From: Certhia americana
Taxonomy: Eukaryota > Chordata > Aves > Passeriformes > Certhiidae
Direction of reading: 5' to 3'
Assembly: GCA_018697195.1 (NCBI GenBank)
Contig: JAGMWU010000074.1
Location: 64,602-128,601, forward strand
Length of the DNA: 64,000 nt
Below the pieces are notes generated by a model. That model saw only the letters and a program-made list of their open reading frames with translations. It did no database searches and had not been told where the DNA came from. Below, one piece after another: positions 37,201 to 52,200 of this stretch (position 1 is the stretch's first letter; each line of letters opens with the position of its first letter). A program made the position numbers and the translations under genes.

Positions 37201-40200
37201 GGGAACGCAGAATTTTGTGGCAAAAGAATGAGAAATGAGGAGCATTTGAAAACCCATCCTCACATAAGTTTTTAACACTTCTTTTGGCAAGTTCCCCTCT
37301 CTCTAGAACTAATCTGGGGAGAGAAAGCAAAAGGCTCTTGCCCTTCCCTGGCTCTGCAGAACATGGTGCCTGCCTGTACTGCCTGGGTGCCCAGGCAGGT
37401 GCTAGGTTTACCTGGACATACCTGGTCTGGCCCTTTTTTCAAGTAGGAATCCTTTCTTACTTGTGATCTGTAAGAAAAGCAGCTCAAGCCCCCTTGAGAA
37501 ATGCTGAAGGATGGAGGCTCTAAATGAGTAAGTAATTTATAAATTAATTTGCTCCTAATTTTTAGAGATATTCTGAGTTAGTTCATACAGGGTTTTAGTT
37601 ACGTTCTTTGAAATGTGAAGTGGATAAACAGAAATTAGATTAAGTTTGAAGGATATTATATATTAAAATGGCACTCTCCTTGCTAGTAGAGAATATAACC
37701 AGATAATAACCTCTAGGTACAATAGAGACAATCCAGAGATTGTTTCCCCCCCACCCCCCACCCCCAAAATAGTTATTTTATCCTTTAGTCTTAGAAAGTT
37801 ACCATTATTAATTACTTAACTAAAGACATTTTTGTTGTTGGCCTCTCAAAACCTCTATAATTAACCTCCCAATACAAGATCTGCAGATATTTTACAAGTA
37901 ACAAATCCTTTTCTCCTTTCCTTCCCCTTGATGCTTTGGAATAAACCCTGACCAGATTCCTTTTGGCTTTCACCAGCTACACAGTAGCACATTTGCATCC
38001 TCTCTCCTGCTGTTTGGCCTTGGCAGTAACTCTAGATCTGTCAGCAATATCCCTAACAGAGGCTGGCCATTTGCTCTGTCTCTTCTATGTATTCCTTGCT
38101 CCCCAGTCATCCCAGTGCATTACAGTAATGCTAATATATAATTTCCTCTCTTCCATGAAAATACTAGGCTCATTGCTATTTTTATTTGGGTTCCTCAAAT
38201 TAATGCATTAATAGCCAATAAAAGCATCTCTTCACATGCTTTGCCTCTGAATTGTAAAACGTTCATGTACCCAGGGCTGGTGTGGAGCTTGATTCCTTGC
38301 AGTCTTCTCTAGCATTATGAAATACCTTTCTAATTCTGCTCTCAAAATAGAATGCTATCTGATTGCCTTCCTAACAATTAGCACAAATAATCCTATCAAT
38401 ACAGTCCTTCCCTCATGGAAAGTGGGCTAACATTACAGAAACCTATCAGTTTTGCCCAGCCCAAATTGTACCCATGTGACTTTTCTTTTGTCTCTTTGGA
38501 GGATTTTCTGCAGGGATAACTTAAGACTTTTATCTTTCTTCACTTTTCAAGACAACATGCCTTTTAGGAGTATCTTTATATCTGATGCTTTTTCACTTGT
38601 GCTGTTTTGTTATTACCAGGCAGCTTTAAATGCACTAAAGGAGTTTTCATAGCTGCTCTGAGACCTCACTGCTGTTGTTAATTACAGAATGATTTGGTGG
38701 ATGTCAGTCCAGCTGCTCTGCAGTGAACTGTCCAAACTGCAGTTCCAGGGCAGAGACCTGAGTCCCAGCCACCAGGATATCACCAAGGCACAAGGAGGTT
38801 CCTCTGACCTCACCTGTGTGAGGTTTGAGCCCATCGAGAAAGTTAATGCACTTGCTATCCTATGAGCTTAAATCCTTATAGGATGATGGCATTCTGAGCT
38901 CCAAACGCCACTGGGCTTTGGTATGACTGGCAAGGATATAAGGATCTGGATTTGTATTACCACATTCCCGGTGCTGGTACAGAAAAGCAGAGTTATAAAG
39001 GGTTATAAATTATACACAATTAAATCATATACAGGAGTTTCTTTAAATGTTTTTACTTGAAAATAGTAATGTTTTTACCAAAGGAGGAAATTATTTGTTT
39101 AAATCAAGAGATGTCTGTAGTATTTGATTATTGGGCTACTCTTTTAAGTAGGAAATGAAAACCAAGAAAAGAGTGTTAAGGTCCAATCCATAAGCCCAGT
39201 GGGAAATTTGTGATGGATCTTGCTCCTTCAAGATCCACAAATCTGATTTTTTTGATTTCTTATAGTAGAGGAAGTCATTATGGAAGAGATAGGACTTTTT
39301 TACTAAGCCAATAAATATTGTTTGACAAAAGGACACACTTTAATATCCCCTTTCTGCACTCAAAAACTTATATAATTAAGTAATTTGCCAGTTTTATGGA
39401 GCTCTGTTAAGAAAAATAAAATTGTGAAATAACCTCCTATAGTATGATTATAAATCAGTGTCCATCCAGACACTATGTATTTCCCTTGGTGTAAGTTATA
39501 TTCTTGGTATCTCCTTCAAAATTAATTTTGGTCAAGAAGGGTTATGATAAAGAAATAATTTCAAACTTAAATTGAGACAATTCTTAAGTTATGCACCTTG
39601 AAGTGTCCTTCTCTGTCCAGAAGTTGATTTAAATGTGGCAGGTGAATTGATCAGTAGCGTGCTTCTTACTGAATTTGGTCAAATAATTAAATTCATGTGC
39701 ATCAACACCCATTTAAATGTAAGAGCTGCATTACTCTTTGCTGACCACTCAGTCAACATTCCAATTATTTTTGCAACATCTCATTGTTACAATAATAGCA
39801 GTGGGACTATTTTGTAATAAAATCCAACAAAACAATAAATTAAAACTGAGTTAAAATATTCCATGGAAATGGGAAAAGGCAACTCATAAGAAGTAAAAAC
39901 GGTATGTTTTCTTACAGGTCCAAATTTATTTTAAGAACCAGCTGAATTCTACCTAGCTGTGAACTTTTGAAGCACTAGCTGCTGCTGTATTAATACCTAA
40001 GGATGGGCAGAAAGTTTCACCATTCCTAGGAAGGTGTATCTAAATGTGACCTTCAACAACAATGATAAAAAGTCCTGTTTGAAGGAAGCTGGGTTTGGCC
40101 TCCTCCTTCCCAACGACCCTTTATAAACACAGACTAGAGTAGCAACACCCACAGTCAAGCTTTAGCCAGGTATAAGATATCATTTTTCTTACAACAGTGC

Positions 40201-43200
40201 TAGAGTTCACCACCTTAATCCAGCACCTGCCATGCTGGGAGACTGCCTCCCAGAAATGGCTCTGGAAAATGTCACCTTATCAAGGTTGTCTTCAAAGACG
40301 TGTTGTCTGCTAGAGAAAGAGGGTTTGCCTAGGGGACATGCTGAGGAACAGGTCAGTTCCCAGGCAAGAAGATTTTGCTGAAGCAGATCCAGAGGCAGGG
40401 TGATGACCTGCAGCTCTTTGATGTACTGGTAAAGATGGGCTGGTTTACTTTCCTACAAAGCCAAGTCTCCTTGATCTAGGAAGTCGTGCCATCATTCAGG
40501 GTGGGCAGGAAGGCTACAGAGAGCTCTGAATATGTTACCTGGGCCACCCAAAGAAGCATAGTGACCATTAGCATAATCTCCTGCTAGGGATGCACATGCA
40601 AATCCCTCCAGACAGTGTGGTCCTAAGCAAACCTTAGTCCTTCCAGTGACTCCTGTCACACATCTGGGGTAGGACAATGCACAGACCTCTATTAAACTTC
40701 TGCTGCTCCTGAGAACAGGAGAGGAAGAAATGTTGAGAAATGACAGAGGGGAAGAAAAGTACTTACATTCTGCTGTTGAGGGGTGTTTTGCCTGTTTGCT
40801 TCTCTTAAGAACCCTTTAAAAAAAAAAAAAAAAAGAACTATTAAAGCATTCACATTTTAAAACTTGGCCCAGATTAAGGTTACTAAAGTGAGACATGTTT
40901 CTGGCTCTTCCTGGGGAAAGCAATTTAAACTTGGCGGAGATGTCTGAGAAATGCGTTTGTATCTGTTCAAACATAAAGGTCGTCAGCTAACATTTTTAGA
41001 GCCTGTTCCTCTGGTTCATCTGAGGCTATGAGCAGGACCACAGCACAGGAGCTTGCAGCCCAGCCAAGTATGCTCTGTAAGTACGGCTGGCACCGTAGGG
41101 ACAGAGCAAGGCTTTTCTGGCTGCTAGGATAACCAACAGGGAAGAAGTGGTCTCCTAGCTGGAGTTCTGGCAACACGGATTAGGAAAAATACAACCTGTC
41201 TTGAATGCACAGAAATAAAAACCACTGTGAGGCTTACAGTCAGACCTACAAGGTAAGAAGAGATAGAAAAGTCAGGTGAAAGAGCACAGGAAGGGACAAA
41301 TAGGGGAGTTGTTAAAAACAGCTAGGGCAGTAGTAGTGAGGCAGGAGTGAGAAGAAATGGGAAGGAAAAGATCATGATGCGAGAGGGCAATATCCAGGTA
41401 TCAAGAGAGGATATTGACACTGTGCTGAGTGATTCACTCAGCAGCTTCCATTGTTAGGAAATCTTTTGACATATTTTGCGAGGAAACAGAGATGATTGTG
41501 ACTCAGAATCAGCCCATGGCAGTTTTTCCTTAGGAAAAAAAGGCTTCTAAGTCCTTTGATTACTTTAGTGTAAGCACACTCTCAGGATCTTACCAGGTCA
41601 CTTCAAATTTTGTTCCTCTCTTATGTGTATGTACGGCCATGAGTGCCATGAGATCACAGAGGTTCAGTATGTTGGCTGGATATAATGTTGAATGTTTAAT
41701 GTTGAATAAGGTTTAATGTTGAATAAGGACAGATTACAAATTGTCGGTCTTCCTTTGGTCATTTCTCAGGCCCATGTGGCCAATTTATGGAAAATAATGA
41801 TACTTTATCTGGTAAGTGCAGTCGTAAGAGCACAGATCTGTGCATCCTTGGATTTTGTGCCAGTTTTCATGTAGATGCATCCTTCTGTTCTGCTCACTAT
41901 CTCAGCCTCTGTGAACTCTTAGAACTCTCTGCTCCAGTGGAGTGGGGAACTTTTTGAAGTGCACAGCATAGTGTCCGATTAAGTTACTCTGGCATGTTTT
42001 TCACACTTTTGGCAGACTCACACAGTTTAGCAATAGGAACAAAGTGATCTGTTTTCATAAATATCAAGTGATTATTTCTGAAGAAGAAAAGCATGCAAAG
42101 CCATCTTTGGCTGGCTAAGGCTTTGACACACTATTGCTTAGTTAAAACAACAAATATTCTCACAACCTCTAAGTACAGTTGCCTCTCAGATACTATCAAG
42201 TAGTAGAGGTAATCATGAAGCACTATGACATTTGCCCATTTGTCATCACCACAATCCATCTAGTCAAGTTGAACTTTAATCCCCATATGAGTAGTCTTGT
42301 TCTCTAATCCCCATTAAAGTATAAATCTGGACCAAGTTTAATTAGGGTTTCAACTGTGATAGCTGGCCTGGTGCTGAGACCAAAATAGTGCTGAATTCCC
42401 ATTCCCAGGCAGTTCCTGGCCACATACAGTCCTCAGATTTTCTTCTCATTCCTGATGGACATTTGTCTGGTCTGTCCTTAACAAATGCTGCTTATTGAGA
42501 TTCCTAGTATGTTCCAATGCTTCACTGTCTTTCTCTAATATTTAAGCTGCATTTTCTATACACCTGTTCAGGTCTATTGCTCCTTATTTTATTCCCAGTA
42601 AACAAGGAGAATGGTTGACTCCTTTCTTCTTTGCAGGGTTTTTATATATAGTTACAGATTCTGTGATGTCTTCCACTGGTTTTCTTGCAGTTATTTTAAA
42701 GAGCTTTGAATCCTTCTGTCTTTCCTCATGTCATACTTCCTAGACCACAGCTGTTTTTTCTTTAGGCTGCCTCCACTTTGTCTTTTATAGAGAGCTGGAC
42801 AGAGTATCATTTAAGTTCCTACTAGCACCATGCAAAGGGGAGAGATTACCTCAGGTGTCTTCAACAACACACCCACTCCCACAACACATTTTAACATTTG
42901 CCTTTTGCACAATAGCCTGACATCATTGGCTCATGCTCAGTTTGCCACCTACCAGCATGCCCTCTCCTATCCAGCCCATTTTTCAGCTTGTCTTTTACAT
43001 TTGGTCTTAGTTAACTGTAATATTTTGCCATTGTCTTTCTTGAATTAAATCAACTGTTTTAAAACTATCAAACAAGAATTTCAAGACTATTCTAAACTCT
43101 GGCCCTTATTCTTGGTGGGCTCAGCATCTCTCAAAGCTGCGTCAGCCACAAACATTGCAAATATTTTTTTTCCCGCAGAGGCATAATATTAATGAAAAAA

Positions 43201-46200
43201 CTCCTGAGTAGTACCAGAAAAGTCTTTTGCAGAACCTCCCTCAAAAGTTCTTTCTAGTTTGATAGTAAAAAATTGTTAATTATTTCTTGATAAAATTTTT
43301 AATCAGTTTTGCAGGCACTTAACATCTTCTAAGCCAGAAAACTCCAAGTTGCTTGTAAGGCTGACATGTGAGAGAGTGTGAAAAATTTAAGGCCAAGACA
43401 CAGGACATCGTCTGCTCCTACCATCCCTCTCCTACAATATATCCAATTTATGTCAATTCCTTCACCCAACAAACCTATTTCATGAAAATAGGGTTACCTA
43501 AGTTACATATAAAAATGAGTCCTGTCTCCTGCTGTTGCAGATATACAGGCCTCTGAGTCAAATAGGTTGCTACAAGTATTACTGCTTAGACAAGAAGTCA
43601 ATCAGGCTGCACATTCTGCACTCCACTAACTTGGCTGTGTAGTGCCTGAGGACAAACTGCAAGTCTGTAGGGGATGGTACTGATTTCAGCAGGGATCTGT
43701 ACAGGGGACATGCTCCCTTTGCTCTATTAGCTCCGCTTTACCTTCTTTGGCTATGAAAGAGAAAGGTACTTTTTAAAAAAAAAAACCATCTTTCTGATGA
43801 ATATGCCCAGTTTGACAAGGGATGGTGGGAAAGGTATTAATATCTGTTTCATCTGGCTCTTGTTTCAGTTGCCTTTGGTTAAGGGCAGTCAATCAATTCT
43901 TCCCTTTGTTTAGTTCAGCTCTCATGCTGATCTCCTTCCCACAATACAAACAAAAATGTAAAAAATAGATGGCTGGGTAATAGCAAATGAAAATAAAATA
44001 ATATTTTAAATTAAGAATATTTCAAATCTATTTGGTGTTTATTCCAAACCAGAAACATTTAAGAAGCAGATATAAAGGTATACTGAGTGTAATTTTTTGA
44101 TGGATTGTGACTTGCTCAGGCAGCTGGATAGTGCACCAAACCCAGCAACTCTGTTCTTGGTAAGAAGAACAGAGTTCTTTCTTTCTTTAGAAAACCCATA
44201 ATAACTGAAGTACAGTGTTTTGATCCTATATCTGCAAAGCCAGTATGATGCTATTCGTGGTTGAATGCCTTTTTACCAGAAGAATTCTCCTTTGTTGGTT
44301 CTGTCTGGATGCTGGTAGACACTGTGAGATACCAGATTTTCTAATGACATTTTCAGAAATAGTGGAAGAAAACCAAGAGGAGTAATGAAGTAATTTATAA
44401 ACAAAATTGCAAAACACTTTTGAAACCTGGCTGCTGTTGCAGTGAATTTAGAAGAGCAAAAATTTTTGCCTTGGAGTCAAGCCTACACAATTCTTCTCCA
44501 CTAATTAAAACCAAATACCCTTTTTAAGGTCTTATTCCTTTCCTTTTCCCTAATTTGTTTTCCAACCACTTATATTTTATTAAATATAGCACATATAATA
44601 ATATCTGTATGCAATATGAAGAGTACTAAGCTTTATCCATAAAATTTTATCCTTCTTACTTTGTTAAATGCACAGCATGCTTACAATTTATATCAATCAA
44701 TGAGGCATTACTGACCAGTTCTAGCTGGTCACAATGACTAGTTCAGGTGTTTATAATGTTGGAACTGAGTGTTACATAGCTCAGATTCCTTAAATTTATC
44801 CAAGGTTAAATGCATCATGGATTTTTTTTTTTTTCTTCAATGATTGACAATGATACAGAATCACCATTTTTAGCCTTTCCCATCAGATACACATGCTTTT
44901 GAAAATATTTTTCCTCTAATCCCCCTTTATTCAAAAGCAGCTGTAAGAAACTAAGCTTTTCTGACCTGTCGCCAAGGTTTCAACCTGAAGTCTGTTTTTA
45001 GCTCTGTTGCCACAAGTCAAGTGCAGTTGCTGATTCCTTTGACTGTTCTGCAAGTGCTGTCACCCATGGTGTCAGCCTTTCTGACACAGCAAGTACCACT
45101 CTGGAGTTTTACTCATAAATGCTGGTGTTAAGCAACTGCTAATCTATTCTAGGGAGTTTATCATCTTTGAGATGTTCAGTTTGTATAAAATGCTAGATGA
45201 GTCATGAGACATTATGAAACCCTGAAGGTATCATGCTGGATTAGAGCAGAGGTCCTTCACAGTCAGCACTCTTTCTTGGCAGAAGTCAGTGTCAGATCAT
45301 TCAGAACAAAATGCAGTAAATGGTGGTCAACTGTCCTCAGCAGCCTTCTGCCTCTCTTCAATGGAATATAATTCATCCCCTGAAACACAAAAAATATTAT
45401 TAATTCCAAACCTTTCTCTTCTCTTTATTAAAGAACCTGTCTTTGTCTGTAATTTCTGACTATTCCATTCTCACAGTCCTACCTAGCTCTTTACTTCAAT
45501 GTTTTTTCTGCATTACATATAACAGAAATTTTATTTTAAACTGACTTCCTTTCAGTGTTAGGACGGCTGTAGGTCACCGCTATTCAGTTCTCCCAAATAA
45601 ATTATTTTCTAGTATTGTGTGTTATTTTTATCTCAAATAAGTTTATTTTTACTAATCTTCAGTACAAGTTCAGCACCCCTCATGGTTCAGTATGACAGTG
45701 TATTACAAATCTCCTTATTTTGCCACTGAATCCTACTGTGTTTCTGATGTCTTTGCAATAAATCAGTGCTGCCCAGACTTTCTCTTTCCTATTGCCTTTC
45801 TTCTCAAGAACTCCTTGAAACCCAGTTGTGGTGTCATGTGTCTCAGGGTTTCCTCAGTCTTTCTGCCATCCCTTGATCATATGTGTGCCTCTATCTCTTG
45901 CCCAAGAAAGATGAGTCTGCTCCTGACAGAAGTCTTCATCCAGCACTGGAGTTGATCCTAAGAGACCACAAAGAAAGACTGTCCCTACAAACAGGCTTCA
46001 GGTTGGATGATCTTGGAAATTAACCACAAGCATCTCAAGGATAATAGAATTGAGCCATTTTTTTCCGACAGAATCCTGAGAAATTAATTGGATATGGCAG
46101 GTTTAGTACTGTTTTATACAGATGAATCATAAGATTTTCAATCATATATCTACCTTTCTTATTCCTTAAATTATAGCCATCAAAATTTGTCCAAGGATCT

Positions 46201-49200
46201 TTGGAGGAACATGGAAGCAGGGTATTTTGCATGTGGAAAAATATTGATGTCTTGGAAAGGAGAGCTCATCCCAACTTTGTTTTCATCATCACTAGATAAA
46301 TAAATCTGCATGATTAAAATAAAAAGGTTTTTCTTTCTTTTGCTCTCCTCACTGACTCTGTTCAATGATTCAAGATGAGCTTACAAACAGGGCCACAGCC
46401 CAGGAAGTGATTGCAGTTATCTGAAGGTTTCGCACTGCCCCAGTGATGGATGCAGGAATGAGAAACATTCCTGCCCAAGTCAAGAATTGTGCCCTGCAGC
46501 TGGGATCACCCAGTGGGCACTCACAGCCACTGCACACCCCTTGCACTGATGGGCTCCTCAGGCAGCTCTGGCTGGACATCAGCTTCAGAAGAAGAGCTCA
46601 GCTCCTGAATGTACGGCTTCCTTACACCAGGAGATGAGATACAGCTGCAATACAGCAGGTGAGGTCTGCTGTCCGTCCAGCCCCTGCTGTGGGTATTGCC
46701 AGAGGTTTGATGGGCAGTGCCCGATTCCTGCCTGCTGGCATTGCTGCTGTGTCACTCGGGTGTAGCCCAGATTTTGTTCCCGAGTCTGTGACAGAGCACG
46801 TCTCACTGTACAGAACCTAACAAAAGGGACATGGTCCACCCTACACAGTACAAATAGCTGCTAATAGCCTACTTTTTATATAAATATTCCTGTCTGATGA
46901 CGTTAGACTGTTGCAGAGTAAGTGGGGAAGGGAAGGGGAAAGTATGTCAGGGTAGGATGTTTGAGGAGAAGAATATGACAGGTGAGGAGTTTCTACTTGC
47001 ATTGTGATGCTGGGGCATCTGTAAATATCATGATGAAGGATGGTTAAAATGCTTAATTTCACTTTTGAAAGTATTTTGAGTATTTTTTTTTTTTTTTTTT
47101 TACTTTCCCTTTAAACTGATGGCAAATTAGCCTGCTGCTCAGAACTGAACCCATACCCATTATGTTTGCTTAAATCCAGTCTGGGATAACTGAAAGTTTT
47201 TAATTGGCCACAGGAATATTAGATGCCAGATTGTGTCCTGATGTGGACTTGACAGTTTTCTCCTATAAATATTCAATGAGAATTAGTGTAACACAACTCA
47301 AAACCAGTAAAATTTAAAATTACCTCAGAGTGCATTTAACCTACAAATATCTTACAGAATGGGGCTCAGAAAGTATGTGCACACTAAGCAGCAGCAGATG
47401 TAGTTGGGACATCTAATTTGACATCCATAACTCTCCAGAATAATTAGAGGCTCTGTGTAAGGCATCATAGCCCCCTCAAATAGAAGTCCATCGTGTTTGT
47501 GAACAACTTGAGCCTTTGTCCAAGTGGTCAGATATGCCAAGGGTGCCAGCAGCTCCCCAGTAATATGATTCCAGTGACAACCTATGGTGTTAATTGTTGG
47601 TGCAAATGGAACCGGTCTGTGTAATCTCCCCAGGCTTGGGCACCAGTCTTGTCAATCTGTGCACAAGACAGATTGAAAGTAAATCCGTGGTTTGATAGCA
47701 GGCTAATCCTTTCACATCTGCCTGGTCTGTAGTTAGTGTAACACAAGTCAAAGGGTTTTTATCAGATGAGATACAAGCATTTGTACAAATAAGAAAATGA
47801 AAACAACCCCTTAAGGAAGGAGGTGCAGCAGAGTCTAGAGAGCTGTCCTCTTCTTAGAGAGGTCTTTGAGAAGGTACCAGTAGAGTGGTGAGAACTGCAG
47901 ACAGCACCTCAGCAAGGAGTTTTTAGGGAGTGAGAAAAGAGACTGCAACATGGGTCCCTATGGAGCAGGGTGTCTCACCCACTGCATGCCCCCTGCAGTA
48001 GCTGTGTAACACCCACCTGTCTGTGGAGTGTTCTTCAGAGTTAGCTCAGTGTACACATGAACTGGGAGGGCCCTGGCAGCATCATCCTCATGGGAGGGCC
48101 TGGCTGCCTGCCCTGACCTGAGCCACCAGCCCTCCTCATCTTTTGCATGTCTGGGTGGGACAAGTGAGGAACCAGGGTATGTAGAGCACAGATGGTGGGG
48201 AAGTGGTTCTCAGGCACCGTTTGGCTTGTCGGTTCATCCTCACCAGGGATTCAGGGCAGACCCTGCCCCCTATGGTCCAAGGAGAACCAAAAAATCCCTG
48301 CAAGGACTCAGAGCATTCCTGGTCAGGAGAAGTCCATAACTATCTTCTGGAAGCTGGACAGGATCACAGGGCATGCACCAAGGCATTCAGAACATGCCCC
48401 AGCATGAGCAGGACAAAGCTGGGTTATGGCCAGCACCACAAAGGCACCACATCAGCCCTCCCCACCTGGCAATCCTTCTGTTTCCTGGTCCTTTGATGAT
48501 CCTGGTTAGACCCAGAAGAAGGCCTGGTGGCAGAGGCATAGGTGGGCAGACACAGCAGGAGGCTGGTGGCCCACAGGCCTGGAGGGAGCCAGGTGTCCTC
48601 CATTCTTGGCACCCTTTGCCCAGTTGCCCCAGGTGTAAAACACCTGGAGTTTCCAGAGTGACAAATGAGCTGTTACTGTCTGAAATACTGCATCTAGGCC
48701 CTGGAGAGAAGAAGACCCAGCAGGAGCATAAACATCTCCTACTGACAAGCTGTTGGGGGACTGACAATCTACTCTTAGTGGATTATGGTAACATTTTGCG
48801 AAAATATTTCCACCTTCTGTGGAAATAAGAGCAAACCTACACTTTCCCTTGGTTTAGGTGAGAGTCTCCAGAGTTTTCAAGAAGCTGGACTAATACTGTT
48901 AAGATGAAAGTTGATGTAATGTCAAATGATTTTCTCTTCAAAACCTGTTCTTTTGGAAAATAAATGATTGGGAAGAAAATGAATAATTCATTATTCATTC
49001 GTTTAGAAAGAAGCTGTTGGCAATGGTTTAGTCAGATGCAGTGCCTTTGGCTGGTAAAGATAATAAAGGAGTAATGAATTAGTCATCAATACTGCACAGA
49101 AAGTAAAAGGTCAGATTTGTCATTGGACTAAAACCAAAAGGCTAGATTTGTTCTGTTATTCTAAAATGGTGGTCTTCAGGCCCCCTTTGATTTTCACACT

Positions 49201-52200
49201 GCAAATTAGTTCCAGCAGAGCTGCAGACTCTTCCATGGAGTATTTAAACCTATTAAATGTCCCTGTTTTATCTCTGTTGCTTTTTCAAATCTCATCAGGA
49301 ATACTTTGTGCACCCTCAACTAGCCATGTAGCACAATCTGATACAGAGGATTGAGTCTGGCCTCTGGTTCTACAGACCCACAGAGATTTCCTTGGGGTAT
49401 TTGTTCCACAACAAAGATTCTTGGATGAAATCCTGACTTGGATTGTTCAAACTGCTATGAGGCAGGATTGCAGTGATGCCAGGATTTTACTACATCAACA
49501 ACTGAACAAAGCTGGTGCCTCCTGGCTCCCCTGCCATTGTACTTTGCAAGCAGAGTCTTTCTGTCCTGTGTGCACTCCATGGTCTGTGGCCTCCTGTTAC
49601 TATAGAATAAGTCACCTTTCAAGGGCCTATAACCTCTATCTGGCAACAGTAGCACTAGGAAGCAGCATGGAAACAATCAGTTTTTCTGGGACCTGAGAAA
49701 CTTCTGTTTGCATCAGCTGTAAAAACTCAGAGACTCTTAAACCTGACTGGTATTGGCAAAGGATAAAGCAGTGCCAGTCCTGCTTGAATCTGCTGTATAA
49801 ATTCATCTCCTAAACTCATCTTGTGTGGTTTGCATCATTCCCTCTTCTGTACAATCTACTGTCTTCAAGCATGCATTTGCAAGTTTCACACTTTTTCTCG
49901 TAACTGTTCAGGCTGAATTCCTCAACATGACTTCAACAGCAGATCAGAATGTTAAAGCTGGCCTCACCTACTTGTAACTCCAGCATCACATTCCCAAAGG
50001 GCAGAACCAGTGATTATTGGTAACATTACTCCAAAGAGCATTCCTTTCTATTCTGTAATAAATATGACAAATGTGATACCACTATCTGAAGAATATTTTC
50101 CATACCTCTTACATTTCTAATTCTTTAAAAATATTTAGCACTTCTGCATCACAGCTGCCTTAATTGCTGGAAGTCTATCTTACCTTGCTTTGGAAAGCAG
50201 TGAATACATTAACATGTTGCTGCTTGTACTCTGTTTACTCATTTCCAGACATAATATGATTTAATCTAGATTTATAATATTATGACATTTTATGCCTCAG
50301 CTTGCTTAAGTTGACACTGGCAACATGGGACATGAATTACTTATCAGCAATGCTTATATTACTGGTATGATGAGCAGCATCCAAAGCCTAAGAGGGCAAA
50401 AGAAAGAAATTAAGAGTGTAGATTTTAGCACTTACATAACTTAGTTGGCCAGGTAAGAAAATATTTACTAAAAATGAATATAACTTCTTTGTTTTACTCT
50501 CCCAGGGATGAAATTGATTGTCAAAAGTGTCAGGGGGGGTACTCCCACCTGAAGCACACATATATATAAATTAAAACTATACAAGCACCAATTATTTGCT
50601 CACACAGATGTTAATGCTACTGTTAGCACAGCTGTTCTCTAAGAAAGCCCTAGGTGCTGTAGCTGCATGGAAATCTTGGTGTTTAGCATATTAAACTTCA
50701 GGCTGTAGCTCTTCTTATTTTAAACAAAAGCTTGAAAGCATGGAGGGGAGGCAGAGACTGGAGGCAAAGCAGCGCTCTGCCTGTACATTGAAGTGTCTGA
50801 GCAGAGCAGGACAGAGCTGTTGTGTGTTACAGATGCATAGGGGTCTCTTCCTGAGTGAAAGAGATACATGAGGGTCTCTCCTCTTCCTGGGAGAGTCTAG
50901 GAAAGCAAATTACATCTTAGGCTGTATACTGCAGGGGGGGAGAGAGCTAGAGGGGTCTCAACACTGCTTTCAACCCCATCTGCCACCATGGGTTAAAGCC
51001 CTCAGGGATTGGTCTTGCAGTGGGATCAGGAACGTCTTGTCCATAACAAAGCTCCTCCAGGATGCTCAGCTTGGTTGTGCGGCATAGTAATCTTCCTGTG
51101 GAGAATCAGTAATGGGTACTGTCCCTCACAAACATCAGTGATGTCTGAATATCATTGTCCCCATGTCCCTCCACAGCAACCAATCTTCACTTGGCCCACT
51201 GGAGCATTAAATCAAGTCTTAAAATGAAAATTATGTTTGTGTGCATGAACTCCTCATTTTCACCAACAAGCACAGGGAAAGGTACAGAGACATTCTCAAA
51301 GCATCAGTGCATCTGGATGAGCTTTCTAGCTTCCCACCTTGTGTGCAGTCCTGAAGGACCAGAGAAAGATGCATATCTGTAGGATTTCATGTTCCCATTA
51401 ATTGCTGATCTTATATTGTTGCAGTTCTTTCAATTTTTTTGTCTTTATTGACCTATTTTCTACTTTGTGCTTTGTTCAAGTTTTTTTCCCCTACAGCAAA
51501 GAAATTGCAAATACAATGTTATCATGAGCAATGTGCTGACTTTTTTTTCTTATCTACCTTAGGACATTTATTTACCCTTTCTTCACTAGAGGCAGACCTT
51601 TCCCACTGCAATTGCTTTTCTTTGGCATGTTATTCTGTATCTATAATGGCTTCCTCCAGGGGTACTACCTGATTTACTGCGCTGAATATCCAAACGATTG
51701 GTGCACCGACATCAGATTTACATCAGGTAATTACAGCTGCAGGATTCCCAAGATCTAATCTCCAAGCAATTTGTAAGCATTTTGAATTATGTCCTAATCT
51801 TCAGTGAACATGTGAGTCAAATCTGTTGTGATGGAAATCAGCACAAGACCTGCCTGCTGGCCCAGATAAAACAAGTAAATGTGCAGTAACTTTTTTTTTT
51901 CCCCTGCTAGGCAGCTACCCTTGAAAGTATATAATGTTATGCGTTAGTCGCAAATCACGAGCCTTGTTTTCTTGACACCACTCCAGAGCCTCCTGCTGCT
52001 ACAGGCCATGGAGAGGCAATGTCAGGCCCCAGGTGTATGGGGGTGTGCCCTTGCTCAGCCAGAAGTGTGCACCCAGCAGTGGCTGTGCGTGAGCACAAGC
52101 TGTGGCTTTCTCTTCCCTGACAGGGAGCTTTGCACTTGCTAAAAGATGCAGCTATACTGAGTGAGAAAGAAAAGCAGGGCAAAACCCCAGCATGAATGAG

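Larger units (their letters stand above)
31242..51562 (+). other. SRD5A2: SRD5A2 intron 1
   Basis: A 20,321-base intron between CTACAG|GTACCC and the polypyrimidine-rich acceptor before exon 2. The first 600 bases are still CpG island. The rest is A+T-rich and contains simple repeats listed separately (AAAT array, T18, C-rich run, A17, T19, CTG6). Somewhat G+C-richer patches occur around 35.6-36.1 kb and 47.9-48.8 kb without a recognisable gene. No other conserved coding exon was recognised on either strand. Confidence 0.92.

Noticed and set aside
37379..37398. Short palindrome CTGCCTGGGTGCCCAGGCAG
   Set aside because: Nine-base arms with a two-base loop occur by chance in a window of this size, and nothing around it suggests a function.
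48373..48828. 151-codon frame in intron 1
   Set aside because: Opposing frames of similar length on the other strand and no domain; the region is only mildly G+C-rich.
48980..49001. Near-palindrome AATGAATAATTCATTATTCATT
   Set aside because: Low-complexity A+T-rich sequence; chance is sufficient.
51439..51672. 77-codon frame overlapping exon 2
   Set aside because: Out of phase with exon 1; the other frame encodes the conserved SRD5A2 segment.
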